Origin: Candidatus Gastranaerophilales bacterium
Lineage (GTDB): Bacteria > Cyanobacteriota > Vampirovibrionia > Gastranaerophilales > Gastranaerophilaceae
DNA: 64,000 bases
Direction of reading: 5' to 3'
Assembly: GCA_900768915.1 (NCBI GenBank)
Contig: CAAGEQ010000010.1
Span: forward strand, 1 to 64,000
Made by a program: the position numbers and the translations under genes. Below, in pieces: positions 25,323 to 32,688 of this stretch (position 1 is the first letter of the stretch; the number at the start of each line of letters is the position of its first letter). The notes below the pieces were generated by a model. That model saw nothing but the letters and a program-made list of their open reading frames with translations, searched no databases and was not told the DNA's origin.

Positions 25323-25353
25323 AAAAAAGGGGAATTGAGATTCCCCTTTTTTA
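25323..25353 (-). terminator. Bidirectional intrinsic terminator
   Basis: Stem AAAAAGGGGAAT, loop TGAG, perfect complement with T-run, 4 bp after the stop of the repeat protein. Confidence 0.9.
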
Positions 25354-25356
25354 TAT

Positions 25357-25989
25357 TTAGAAAGTTGTTAAACTTTTCCATTGTTGTTTTTTTGTTTCAA
25401 TTTTCTTTTTATTTGCTGCTTGTTGTTTTTTTAAAGCCTCTTGTCTTTGTTTTTGTGCTTTTTCAGCAGCTTCTTTTTTTGCCTTGATTTTGTCTTGTTG
25501 TGCTTTTTTTGCTGCTTCAACTTTCTTTTTGTTAGCTTCTTGTTGTTTTTTTAAGGCTTCTTGTTTCTTTTGAATTGCTTCTTTTTGTGCTTTTACTCTG
25601 TCTTGTTGAGCCTTTTTCGCTGCTTCAAGTTTTTTCTTTTGTGCTTCTTGTTGTTTTTTTAATGCTTCTTGTCTTTGTTTTTGTGCTTTTTCAGCAGCTT
25701 CTTTTTGTGCCTTGATTTTGTCTTGTTGAGCCTTTTTTGCGGCTTCAAATTTTTTCTTGTTAGCTTCTTGTTGTTTTCTTAAAGCTTCTTCTCTTTGTTT
25801 TTGTGCTTTGATAGCAGCTTCTTTTTTGGCTTGGTAATCTTTTTGTGCTTGTGTAGCCTTGCTTGTTGCAGCCGCTTCTTTCTTTGCTACAGGGCTAACA
25901 AGTTTGTTTACTGCTTGCTCTGTGTATGTTGTTGCCATTGCAGAACCAGCAAGTGATAATACTAAAAGAGTTGATAATAATTTTTTCAT
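25357..25989 (-). CDS. Secreted Lys/Ala/Gln-rich coiled-coil repeat protein
   Basis: A 210-residue protein with a clear Sec signal peptide (MKKLLSTLLVLSLAGSAMA, cleavage near 20). Residues 50-200 are a highly charged helix made of repeats of 40 and 36 residues beginning E-A-L-x-K-Q-Q-E-A-N-K-K-K and continuing E-A-A-K-K-A-Q-Q-D; about 3.5 copies. The DNA repeats are similar but not identical. Likely periplasmic or cell-surface, perhaps binding acidic polymers as TolA-like or histone-like tails do. Monocistronic, with a strong terminator. Exact role unknown. Confidence 0.8.
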   Translation of the reverse strand: MKKLLSTLLVLSLAGSAMATTYTEQAVNKLVSPVAKKEAAATSKATQAQKDYQAKKEAAIKAQKQREEALRKQQEANKKKFEAAKKAQQDKIKAQKEAAEKAQKQRQEALKKQQEAQKKKLEAAKKAQQDRVKAQKEAIQKKQEALKKQQEANKKKVEAAKKAQQDKIKAKKEAAEKAQKQRQEALKKQQAANKKKIETKKQQWKSLTTF

Positions 25990-26067
25990 AATCTTTTCTC
26001 CTTTAAAACTGATATAAATCTTATTAAACTATACACTTATTTACATTTTTTTAGTATAATGATATTT

Positions 26068-26796
26068 ATGAATAGAGTCAAGTTATTAGGTTATGAAATT
26101 GATACTTTTAGCTTTGATGAAGCAATAAATTATGCTTTAGAGTTGGAAAAGCAAGATAAAGTATCACAAGTAGTTACAATCAATCCTGAAATGTTTGATT
26201 GTGCAAAAGTAGATGAAGAGTTTTCTGATATTTTGAATAAAGCAGAAATGGTTATACCTGACGGTGTTGGCGTAAAAATTGGTTTGAAAATTTTAGGTCA
26301 AAATGTTGAGAGAATTGCTGGTATTGATTTCGCTAGAAAAATGTTAGAGATTTCTGCTCAAAATAATATGCCAGTTGCAATTATTGGTGCAAAACCAGAA
26401 GTTATAAATAAAGCAAAAGAAAATCTTGAAGAAGAAATCGAAAATATTAATATTGTATATGTACAAGATGGTTATTTTCAAGATGATGATAGAGTGTTAG
26501 AAGAACTTAAACAAGCATCTCCAAGATTGGTACTTGTTGCTTTGGGTTCTCCAAAACAAGAAAAATTTATTAATAAAGCAAGAAATATTCTTTCTTGTGG
26601 ATTGATGGTCGGTGTTGGTGGAAGTTTCGATGTATGGTCTGGTACTGTTGAAAGAGCACCTGAAATATATCAAAAACTTGGTATAGAATGGTTGTACAGA
26701 ACAGTAAAACAGCCAGAACGTTTTAAACGAATATTCCCAACATTACCATTATTTGTGTTAAGAGTAATCAACGAACGTATTTTTAATAAAAAGTAA
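26068..26796 (+). CDS. WecG/TagA/CpsF family glycosyltransferase (GT26)
   Basis: A 242-residue transferase that adds an N-acetyl-mannosamine(uronic acid)-type sugar to a lipid-linked acceptor. Family motifs are TINPEMF, M-V-I-P-D-G-V-G-V, the long V-A-L-G-S-P-K-Q-E-K-F, VGVGGSFDVWSG-like and P-E-I-Y-Q-K-L-G-I-E-W-L-Y-R. The ATG at 26068 lies 7 bp after a TATAAT that overlaps an earlier in-frame ATG (26059), so the inner start is right and the mRNA is probably leaderless. C-terminal amphipathic region may touch the membrane. Confidence 0.9.
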   Translation: MNRVKLLGYEIDTFSFDEAINYALELEKQDKVSQVVTINPEMFDCAKVDEEFSDILNKAEMVIPDGVGVKIGLKILGQNVERIAGIDFARKMLEISAQNNMPVAIIGAKPEVINKAKENLEEEIENINIVYVQDGYFQDDDRVLEELKQASPRLVLVALGSPKQEKFINKARNILSCGLMVGVGGSFDVWSGTVERAPEIYQKLGIEWLYRTVKQPERFKRIFPTLPLFVLRVINERIFNKK

Positions 26797-26814
26797 GAAA
26801 TATTAGGGGTGAAA

Positions 26815-27645
26815 ATGTTAAACAAAGAAGAATTAGAAAATTTGAAAGAAATCTGCAGACAAACAAGAATTAATATTCTTAAAATGGTTCACAATGCATC
26901 ATCTGGTCATATTGGCGGTGCATTTTCAGGTGTAGAGATACTTAATGTTTTATACAACAAATCATTAAATATTAGTCCGGAATGGAATAAATCAAAAGAT
27001 TTCGATAAACGAGATAGATTTATTTTGTCAAAAGGTCATGCTTCTGCATTGTTATATTCAGTTTTAGCACAAAGAGGATTTTTCCCAGAAGAAGAATTGA
27101 TGACGTTTAGAAAATTTAATTCAAGATTGCAAGGACACCCTTGTTGTAGAGCATTAGACGGAATTGAAGTTTCTTCAGGTTCGTTAGGTCAAGGTTTGTC
27201 TATTGGTTGTGGTATGGCTGCTGGCTTAAAGTTGGATAAAAATCCTGCACAAGTGGTTGTATATATGGGTGATGGTGAACTTCAAGAAGGTTCTGTTTGG
27301 GAAGCATTTATGCAAGCATCTCATAGAAAATTTGATAATATTATTGCTATTATTGATAGAAATAGATTACAAATTGATGGTTGTACAGAAGATGTTATGT
27401 CGCTTGATCCGTTAGACAAAAAATTAGAAGCTTTTGGTTGGGAAGTTGTGACTATTGATGGACACGATATAAATCAAATTTATGAAACAATTGAAACTGC
27501 TAAAAAGGCAACAAAACCATTTGCTATTATTGCAAATACGACAAAGGGTAAAGGTGTTTCATTTATGGAAAATAATGCAGGTTGGCACGGTAAAGCCCCA
27601 AATGATGAACAATTTGAGCAAGCAATGGCTGAATTATCTGCATAG
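26815..27645 (+). CDS. Transketolase N-terminal subunit
   Basis: A 276-residue protein covering only the TPP-binding half of transketolase: H-N-A-S-S-G-H-I-G-G, FILSKGHASALLYSVLA, GSLGQGLSIGCGMA and the TPP motif G-D-G-E-L-Q-E-G...N, ending with N-A-G-W-H-G-K-A-P. Split transketolases need a C-terminal subunit, usually encoded directly downstream; here a terminator and dnaB follow, so the partner must be elsewhere. AGGGGTG precedes the ATG. Pentose phosphate pathway role inferred from family. Confidence 0.92.
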   Translation: MLNKEELENLKEICRQTRINILKMVHNASSGHIGGAFSGVEILNVLYNKSLNISPEWNKSKDFDKRDRFILSKGHASALLYSVLAQRGFFPEEELMTFRKFNSRLQGHPCCRALDGIEVSSGSLGQGLSIGCGMAAGLKLDKNPAQVVVYMGDGELQEGSVWEAFMQASHRKFDNIIAIIDRNRLQIDGCTEDVMSLDPLDKKLEAFGWEVVTIDGHDINQIYETIETAKKATKPFAIIANTTKGKGVSFMENNAGWHGKAPNDEQFEQAMAELSA

Positions 27646-27669
27646 TTCTGTAAAAAATTAAATATGTAT

Positions 27670-27702
27670 AAAAAGGTAAAACTTTTAGTTTTGCCTTTTT
27701 AT
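27670..27702 (+). terminator. Intrinsic terminator after the transketolase gene
   Basis: AAAAAGGTAAAAC / TTTTGCCTTTTT stem with T-run, 25 bp after the stop. Confidence 0.85.
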
Positions 27703-27754
27703 TTTAGGTCTTCTTCATGATAGACTGTAAGTAATAAATTGTAAGGAGAAAAAA

Positions 27755-29155
27755 TTGGCCGGAAGAACTGCAACAAAAGAAGTACCATCAGATATGTCAC
27801 AATTGATGCCTCAAAACGTTGAGGCAGAAGAAGCCGTATTAGGTGCTATATTAGTAAATCCTAGGTGTCTTGATAAGGTTATTAGTATTTTAAAGCCGGA
27901 ATATTTTTATAAACCTGCTCATAGATATATTTATGAAGCAATTATCCAACTTACAAATAATAACGAAGTTATTGATATTGTATCTGTATCTGATACTTTG
28001 AATATAAATCAGAAATTAGAATTAGTTGGCGGTCGTGCTTTTATAAACGATTTGAGTTTTAAATGTATTCAAACTGCTAACGTTGCATATTATGCGAATG
28101 TTATTGAAGAAAAAGCAATTAAACGTTCTTTGATTAATGCTGGTTCTGAAATTACTACTTCTGGTTATGATTTAGCACCTAGTGCAGAATCTCTTGAAAA
28201 AGCAGAAAAACTTATATTTGATATCTCTTCTAAAAAAACGTCATCAGATTTAGTACCGATTGAATCATTGGTATTTGATACTTATGAAAAAATCGATTAT
28301 AGATATAAACACCGTGATGAAAAAACTGGTGTAGAATCAGGTTTTTATGATTTAGATGAAATGACAAATGGGTTTCAAAAATCAAATTTGATTATTTTAG
28401 CAGCACGTCCAGCAATGGGTAAAACAGCATTTGCATTGAATATTGCTCAGAATGCTGCTCTTAGATATAACAAGACAGTTGCTATATTTTCTCTTGAAAT
28501 GTCAAAGGATGAATTGGTTCAACGTTTGATGTGTTCTGAGGCAGAAGTAGATTCACAAAGATTACGTTCTGGTAATATGCAATCTAGTGACTGGGAAAAA
28601 CTTGCTCAAGCAATGAGTACATTGTCAGAAGCACCAATATATATTGATGATACAAGTGGGTGTACATTAACTGATATTAGAGCAAAGTGTAGACGTTTAG
28701 CAATGACAGATAAAAATCTTAGTTTGATTATCATTGACTATTTGCAACTTATGGAATCAAGTGGACGTGAAACTGATAGAACTCAACAAATTTCTCAAAT
28801 TTCTAGAGGTTTGAAAATTTTGGCAAAAGAACTTAATGTTCCTATTATTGCACTTTCTCAGTTATCTCGTGCTACAGAACAAAGAACAGATAAACGACCA
28901 ATTATGTCTGACCTTAGAGATTCAGGTTCTATCGAACAAGATGCTGATATTGTAATGTTCATTTATAGAGGTGAATATTATGCAAGTAAAGGTCAAATGG
29001 AAGGTGAAGAGGCAGAAGAACTTGCAAAGAATAAAGGTGAAGCAGAAATTATTATAGCAAAACAAAGAAGTGGTCCAGTTGGTACTGTTAATTTAATCTT
29101 CCAAAACAATATTACAAAATTCAAAAATAAAATGAAGACAACTACTGAATTTTAA
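27755..29155 (+). CDS. dnaB: Replicative DNA helicase DnaB
   Basis: The 466-residue hexameric helicase of the replication fork. The N-terminal domain begins P-Q-N-V-E-A-E-E-A-V-L-G; the RecA-like core has Walker A AARPAMGKTAFALN (about 219-232), Walker B LIIIDYLQLM, ALSQLSRATEQR and the C-terminal D-L-R-D-S-G-S-I-E-Q-D-A-D. No intein. Translation starts at TTG, supported by AAGGAG 7 bp upstream. Its primase dnaG lies at 46.5 kb. Confidence 0.97.
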   Translation: MAGRTATKEVPSDMSQLMPQNVEAEEAVLGAILVNPRCLDKVISILKPEYFYKPAHRYIYEAIIQLTNNNEVIDIVSVSDTLNINQKLELVGGRAFINDLSFKCIQTANVAYYANVIEEKAIKRSLINAGSEITTSGYDLAPSAESLEKAEKLIFDISSKKTSSDLVPIESLVFDTYEKIDYRYKHRDEKTGVESGFYDLDEMTNGFQKSNLIILAARPAMGKTAFALNIAQNAALRYNKTVAIFSLEMSKDELVQRLMCSEAEVDSQRLRSGNMQSSDWEKLAQAMSTLSEAPIYIDDTSGCTLTDIRAKCRRLAMTDKNLSLIIIDYLQLMESSGRETDRTQQISQISRGLKILAKELNVPIIALSQLSRATEQRTDKRPIMSDLRDSGSIEQDADIVMFIYRGEYYASKGQMEGEEAEELAKNKGEAEIIIAKQRSGPVGTVNLIFQNNITKFKNKMKTTTEF

Positions 29156-29190
29156 TGTTGCCTTCAAAATTGAACGTTAAAGTATTAATA

Positions 29191-30225
29191 TTATTGTTTT
29201 GTTGTATTATTATGTTTTTTACCGTTTCTGTAGCCTATCCCTGCACGGTATCCAGAAATACCGTACAGTATAGGAAGTGAGGGCTCAATCCATTTTAAAC
29301 CTGACATTACAGCAACTGTTGCAATGTCATCTGAATGTAGACAGATGTCTAGTGGTTCAGGTGTTCTTTCTGCATTTATTTCTTTGAAAGATTTTTTCTT
29401 TTTAGATTTTCCATCGAATATTGGGTTGATGAACTTTTCCCCGATATAATTAGCAATTGTGCTACCACCTATTATACCTGTTGATATAATACCTGTAACC
29501 ATACCAATTGCTCTTGTTGTTTTGGATTTGATATTCATTTTTTCCATACCAGCCAATGCGATACCCGCACCAACATTGCACAAGAAAATATTTGCTAAAT
29601 ACTGATAAGCACCTTCTTTTACTCTATCAGCCATTTTTTGTTTTGAGATTTTTTTATCAGAAATTTTTTCTCCAACAATTCCACCAGTGACACCACCTGC
29701 AACAGGTATGAATCCCATTATTGATAATCTGCCAATATCATCTCTTATATCTTTTGCTGAAATTGTATCAGGTTCTGGTATTAATGTATTGAAGAATTTC
29801 TTCCCTTTTTCTGTATTGGTAATTTCTTTATGTAAAGTTTTTACTTCTTTGTAACTAAGTACTTTTTCTTTCGCTTTTTGTAAAATATTCATTGCCTTAT
29901 CAGAAACTTTTTCTGATGAAATAAAATCATTTACGATTTCAGTATTTTTCTTTTTGATAACTTTTGCACTATATTTTTCGTATTCTTTTCCTACTAGTTT
30001 TGCAGAAATTTTGGGTGCTGCAAGTGCAGATGCAACAGTTGCTGTCATTATAGAGGTAATATTTATTGCAGTTTTTTTGCGTTCTTCTTTTGGTGCTTTA
30101 TATATTTCGTGTGCACCATATAATGCTGAACCACCAATGAATACAGGAGTTACTGCTGTTTTGAATTTTGATATTAGTAATGGCTGGTCTAAATATTTCC
30201 CTGCTAATTTAACTTTGCTAATCAT
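29191..30225 (-). CDS. Lineage-specific membrane-associated protein, unknown
   Basis: A 344-residue protein with several Gly/Ala-rich hydrophobic segments (about 25-45, 60-80, 170-192, 215-240, 243-265 and near 315) between charged helices. The pattern of short glycine-rich membrane segments (F-I-P-V-A-G-G-V-T-G-G-I-V-G-E) suggests integral membrane association. Start ATG 30225 with AGGTG. It overlaps the DtxR-family gene by 8 bp and so is in its operon, which hints at a metal-related role, but nothing in the sequence shows metal transport. No known family recognised. Confidence 0.55.
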   Translation of the reverse strand: MISKVKLAGKYLDQPLLISKFKTAVTPVFIGGSALYGAHEIYKAPKEERKKTAINITSIMTATVASALAAPKISAKLVGKEYEKYSAKVIKKKNTEIVNDFISSEKVSDKAMNILQKAKEKVLSYKEVKTLHKEITNTEKGKKFFNTLIPEPDTISAKDIRDDIGRLSIMGFIPVAGGVTGGIVGEKISDKKISKQKMADRVKEGAYQYLANIFLCNVGAGIALAGMEKMNIKSKTTRAIGMVTGIISTGIIGGSTIANYIGEKFINPIFDGKSKKKKSFKEINAERTPEPLDICLHSDDIATVAVMSGLKWIEPSLPILYGISGYRAGIGYRNGKKHNNTTKQ

Positions 30226-30613
30226 TATTTTCACCTATAAACGACGTTGTGTATTCTTTTAATTTTTCAAATGCATTTTGTGTGATAACGTGTTCAATTC
30301 GACAGGCATTTTCTGACGCTTCTTCTTTTGATAAGGACAAAACTTTTTCAAAGAATGATGTTAATATAGTGTGCTTGTCTATAATTTCTTGTGCTTTTTC
30401 TATCCCTTTTTGAGTTATTTCAATAGTTCCATATCTTTCATGGTGGATATATTCTTTTTCTGCTAATCTATGCAGTGCATCTGTAACAGATGCTCTTGAA
30501 ACATCTAATATTTTTGAAATATCAATGGCTTTTACGTTGCCTGTCTCGTTTATTTGATTGTAAATACATTCTATATAATCTTCTAAACCAGAACTAAGTT
30601 TTGTTGTTATCAT
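30218..30613 (-). CDS. DtxR/MntR-family metal-dependent repressor
   Basis: A 131-residue Fe/Mn-dependent repressor: winged HTH (L-E-D-Y-I-E-C-I-Y, then I-S-K-I-L-D-V-S-R-A-S-V-T-D-A-L-H-R-L) and a dimerisation domain with metal ligands (H-x-x-L-x-x-F-F, E-A-S-E-N-A-C-R-I-E-H-V). There is no SH3-like third domain, as in MntR. The inner ATG at 30613 is chosen because AGAGGTAAT precedes it and the long form would start inside the operator. The perfect palindrome just upstream indicates autorepression. Either iron or manganese may be the corepressor; the Cys in the E-x-x-C-x-x-E-H site favours a DtxR/IdeR-like or mixed site. Confidence 0.88.
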   Translation of the reverse strand: MITTKLSSGLEDYIECIYNQINETGNVKAIDISKILDVSRASVTDALHRLAEKEYIHHERYGTIEITQKGIEKAQEIIDKHTILTSFFEKVLSLSKEEASENACRIEHVITQNAFEKLKEYTTSFIGENND

Positions 30614-30622
30614 ATTACCTCT

Positions 30623-30656
30623 TTTATAAATGTTAGGCATGTCTAACATTTATAAA
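30623..30656 (-). promoter_or_regulatory. DtxR-type operator, perfect 14-bp arm palindrome
   Basis: TTTATAAATGTTAG, six-base centre GCATGT, then the exact reverse complement. The core TTAGGCATGTCTAA resembles DtxR/IdeR boxes. It overlaps the -10 and start site of the promoter at 30654-30682. Confidence 0.85.
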
Positions 30657-30682
30657 ATATCATCAATAACATTTTTTGTCAA
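30654..30682 (-). promoter_or_regulatory. Promoter of the DtxR-family gene
   Basis: TTGACA (30677-30682), 17-bp spacer, TATTTT (30654-30659) on the minus strand. Confidence 0.7.
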
Positions 30683-30708
30683 ATAGTTTTAGTTTCATAT
30701 TTAAAATT

Positions 30709-31644
30709 TTAAAATAATTTTGTTTGAATAAAGTTTTCTAAATATGATTTTTGATTGCTTTGTTGTATTTCATCAGTTGGTTTTAAATTCCCTAAAATCA
30801 TCAAATCATTTGGATTATGTTTTTTGTAGTTTTCTTGTGCAATTTGTGGATTTTTGTTAGCATAACAATATTTACAACCATTTGGACAGGTGTCATAGTC
30901 ACCAATATTTCTATTTTCGATACATTTGCACCCTTGACGGTTTCCAGAATGTCGAACTTTTTTGAATGTGATATTATTTGCGTTACCTAAAATTTCAGAA
31001 GTCATACAACCTGATTGTAAAATTCCAAATTGTTTGAAATCTTCTATTGTTGCACAGGTTTGAATTATCATATTGTGTTTTTTAGCAATAGAGCCAATGT
31101 TTTTAGCAATTTCTATTTTGTCATTATTATTCAATATAATGATTTCTGGCATGTTTGCTTCAAGTTTTTTGTACATATCAACAAAACTAAAAATACATCT
31201 GTCGATATATGGTGAAAGTCTCTTAGACATGTAATCAAAAGTTTTATAGTGAACTTGTTTAGTGTATTTTTTCGTCAAAAGGATTGGATCATATCGCCAA
31301 GCAATTCTTCGCTTTTCAACGATTTTTGATAATTTGATGAGTGTTTCAATACTTTCATCAATAGTGGGTACATTTGGTTCAATATCTTTGCCATAAGCCG
31401 TAATTGTATAATGAAAATATGTATTATATTTATCAGTAATTTCTGTTAATCTATCTAAAATTGGTTCATAATTTTTTGAACAAAATACAATGCAATCAAG
31501 GACTTTTGGATTTAATTCATATTTTGTAACTATGTTAGGAAATAGAGGGTTTCTTGAATAAACAAAACCTTCTTTAAATTTTTTTAAAAGCCAATCTGAA
31601 TAATATTGAACAGTATCTGTTCTTGAACCTGTGTTGATTATCAT
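30709..31644 (-). CDS. DUF1848 family protein (Fe-S, radical-SAM-like)
   Basis: A 311-residue protein with DUF1848 landmarks: I-I-N-T-G-S-R-T-D at the start, W-R-Y-D-P-I-L near 118 and the C-terminal cysteine cluster C-K-C-I...Y-D-T-C-P-N-G-C-K-Y-C-Y-A-N, which should bind an iron-sulfur cluster. The barrel-like layout resembles radical SAM proteins, though the cluster is at the C-terminus. Reaction unknown. Separate from the DtxR operon (60 bp and promoter between). Confidence 0.85.
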   Translation of the reverse strand: MIINTGSRTDTVQYYSDWLLKKFKEGFVYSRNPLFPNIVTKYELNPKVLDCIVFCSKNYEPILDRLTEITDKYNTYFHYTITAYGKDIEPNVPTIDESIETLIKLSKIVEKRRIAWRYDPILLTKKYTKQVHYKTFDYMSKRLSPYIDRCIFSFVDMYKKLEANMPEIIILNNNDKIEIAKNIGSIAKKHNMIIQTCATIEDFKQFGILQSGCMTSEILGNANNITFKKVRHSGNRQGCKCIENRNIGDYDTCPNGCKYCYANKNPQIAQENYKKHNPNDLMILGNLKPTDEIQQSNQKSYLENFIQTKLF

Positions 31645-31665
31645 TTTATACTTTTATTCCTGATT

Positions 31666-31692
31666 AAAAAGGGGCAAGGTTGCCCCTTTCAA
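31666..31692 (-). terminator. Intrinsic terminator after the truncated SMR gene
   Basis: AAAGGGGCAA / TTGCCCCTTT stem with two-base loop and T-run on the minus strand. Confidence 0.85.
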
Positions 31693-31694
31693 TT

Positions 31695-31934
31695 TTAACA
31701 CAATTCAGCATCGCCAAGTCCAAATTGTTCTAAACTATTAGATTTTGCTTGAACACAAATATATTCCAAATCAGTTTTTGCTTTTAGTGCATAAGATAAA
31801 AATAAAAAACATAATCCATAAGAAATTATTGCTCCTAATGATGGGAATAAAACTGTAAAACCGTTTGATAGTTTTAAAGACGTAGTACCAAATGTTTCTA
31901 AAAGTATTGCCAGTATTAAATAAAACCAACTCAT
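31695..31934 (-). pseudogene. Truncated small multidrug resistance (SMR/EmrE-like) gene
   Basis: The first 57 residues follow EmrE-type proteins: M-S-W-F-Y-L-I-L-A-I-L-L-E-T-F-G-T-T-S-L-K carries the essential membrane Glu14, then helix 2. After L-K-A-K-T-D-L-E-Y the expected helices 3 and 4 are replaced by a polar 21-residue tail ending G-L-G-D-A-E-L-C. At 79 residues it is about 25-30 short of the family and cannot form the four-helix transporter. It sits directly before a terminator, so a deletion joined the gene to foreign sequence. Confidence 0.7.
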
Positions 31935-32034
31935 AAAATTCTCTTTTATATGTATATAATATAAGTTTATTTATTTTTTTAACATTTTTTATATCTTGAA
32001 AAATTTGAAAATTTGTGTGTAAAGAAACTAAACA

Positions 32035-32064
32035 AAAAAAGAACCACCTAAGTGGTTCTTTTTA
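32035..32064 (-). terminator. Intrinsic terminator of tRNA-Glu
   Basis: AAAAAGAACCACTTA-type hairpin with T-run on the minus strand, 5 bp after the tRNA. Confidence 0.85.
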
Positions 32065-32068
32065 TAAA

Positions 32069-32144
32069 TGGTACCCCCAAGCGAATTCGAATCGCTGTCT
32101 ACACCGTGAAAGGGTGTTGTCCTAGGCCTCTAGACGATGGGGGC
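32069..32144 (-). tRNA. tRNA-Glu (UUC), CCA encoded
   Basis: Acceptor GCCCCCA/TGGGGGT, D-arm CGTCTAGAGGCCTAGG, anticodon loop CTTTCAC (UUC), T-arm with GATTCGAATTC. The 3' CCA is in the DNA, unlike tRNA-Leu here. The sequence is strikingly like cyanobacterial and plastid tRNA-Glu. Confidence 0.96.
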
Positions 32145-32255
32145 TCTTGACATAAGTCTATTGTACTAAAACAAGTTTTAATGTCAAGCACTATAATTGA
32201 AGATTTTTAATTTAATTTTTAAAATGCCCTATTTGCAACGTTTTTAAGGAATTAT

Positions 32256-32283
32256 TTGACAAAATCTGAAAAAAGCGTATAAT
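32256..32283 (+). promoter_or_regulatory. Consensus sigma70 promoter
   Basis: TTGACA (32256-32261), 16-bp spacer, TATAAT (32278-32283). It drives a short unit that ends at the terminator at 32598-32632. Confidence 0.85.
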
Positions 32284-32331
32284 CATGTTTAACGTACAAT
32301 GAAAATGAAATAAAGATTGGGGAATTCTTAT

Positions 32332-32466
32332 ATGTTTAAGGGTTTTATTACTAATATGGGTTTATATATCAATGTTGCTAAAATTATGTTATGTGAATTA
32401 ATTATGGGAATGTTTTTACCAAATGTTCAATTAGAATATTGTCGTATTAAAAAAGATTTATATTAA
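32332..32466 (+). CDS. Small hydrophobic protein of 44 residues
   Basis: Starts M-F-K-G-F-I-T-N-M-G-L-Y, hydrophobic centre N-V-A-K-I-M-L-C-E-L-I-M-G-M-F-L, basic tail R-I-K-K-D-L-Y. GGGGAA lies 7-12 bp before the ATG and a perfect promoter 50 bp upstream. It could be a single-pass membrane microprotein. No family recognised. The whole unit could alternatively act as a small RNA, with this frame incidental. Confidence 0.5.
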   Translation: MFKGFITNMGLYINVAKIMLCELIMGMFLPNVQLEYCRIKKDLY

Positions 32467-32597
32467 ATAAATACCACCAAAGGTCAACCAACCTAAACAC
32501 CCTAAAACATCAATTAGACAATGTGTGTGTCGGGACTATATGTCCAATTTTAAACAAAAAAATATGTCAAAAGATGTTTTCAAAACTAGACTATTGA
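32467..32597 (+). ncRNA. Transcribed region downstream of the small ORF, possible small RNA
   Basis: Lies between the 44-codon ORF and an intrinsic terminator. It is unusually A/C-rich on the plus strand (ACCACCAAAGGTCAACC, then ACCTAAACACCC) for this genome and has a GGACTATATGTCC dyad. No known RNA family recognised. Confidence 0.35.
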
Positions 32598-32632
32598 AAA
32601 AAAGACTTGCTATTATTTGTAAGTCTTTTTTG
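32598..32632 (+). terminator. Intrinsic terminator of the small transcript
   Basis: AAAAAGACTT / AAGTCTTTTTT stem with a 12-base loop and T-run. Confidence 0.8.
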
Positions 32633-32688
32633 TGCATGGTAATTTAAAAATATTGTTTATGATATTTTAATCAAAAAGTGAGGATTTG

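Noticed and set aside
25400..25850. Regularly repeated DNA that might be a CRISPR or satellite
   Set aside because: The repeats are in phase with the reading frame of a secreted coiled-coil protein, vary in sequence and have no spacers.
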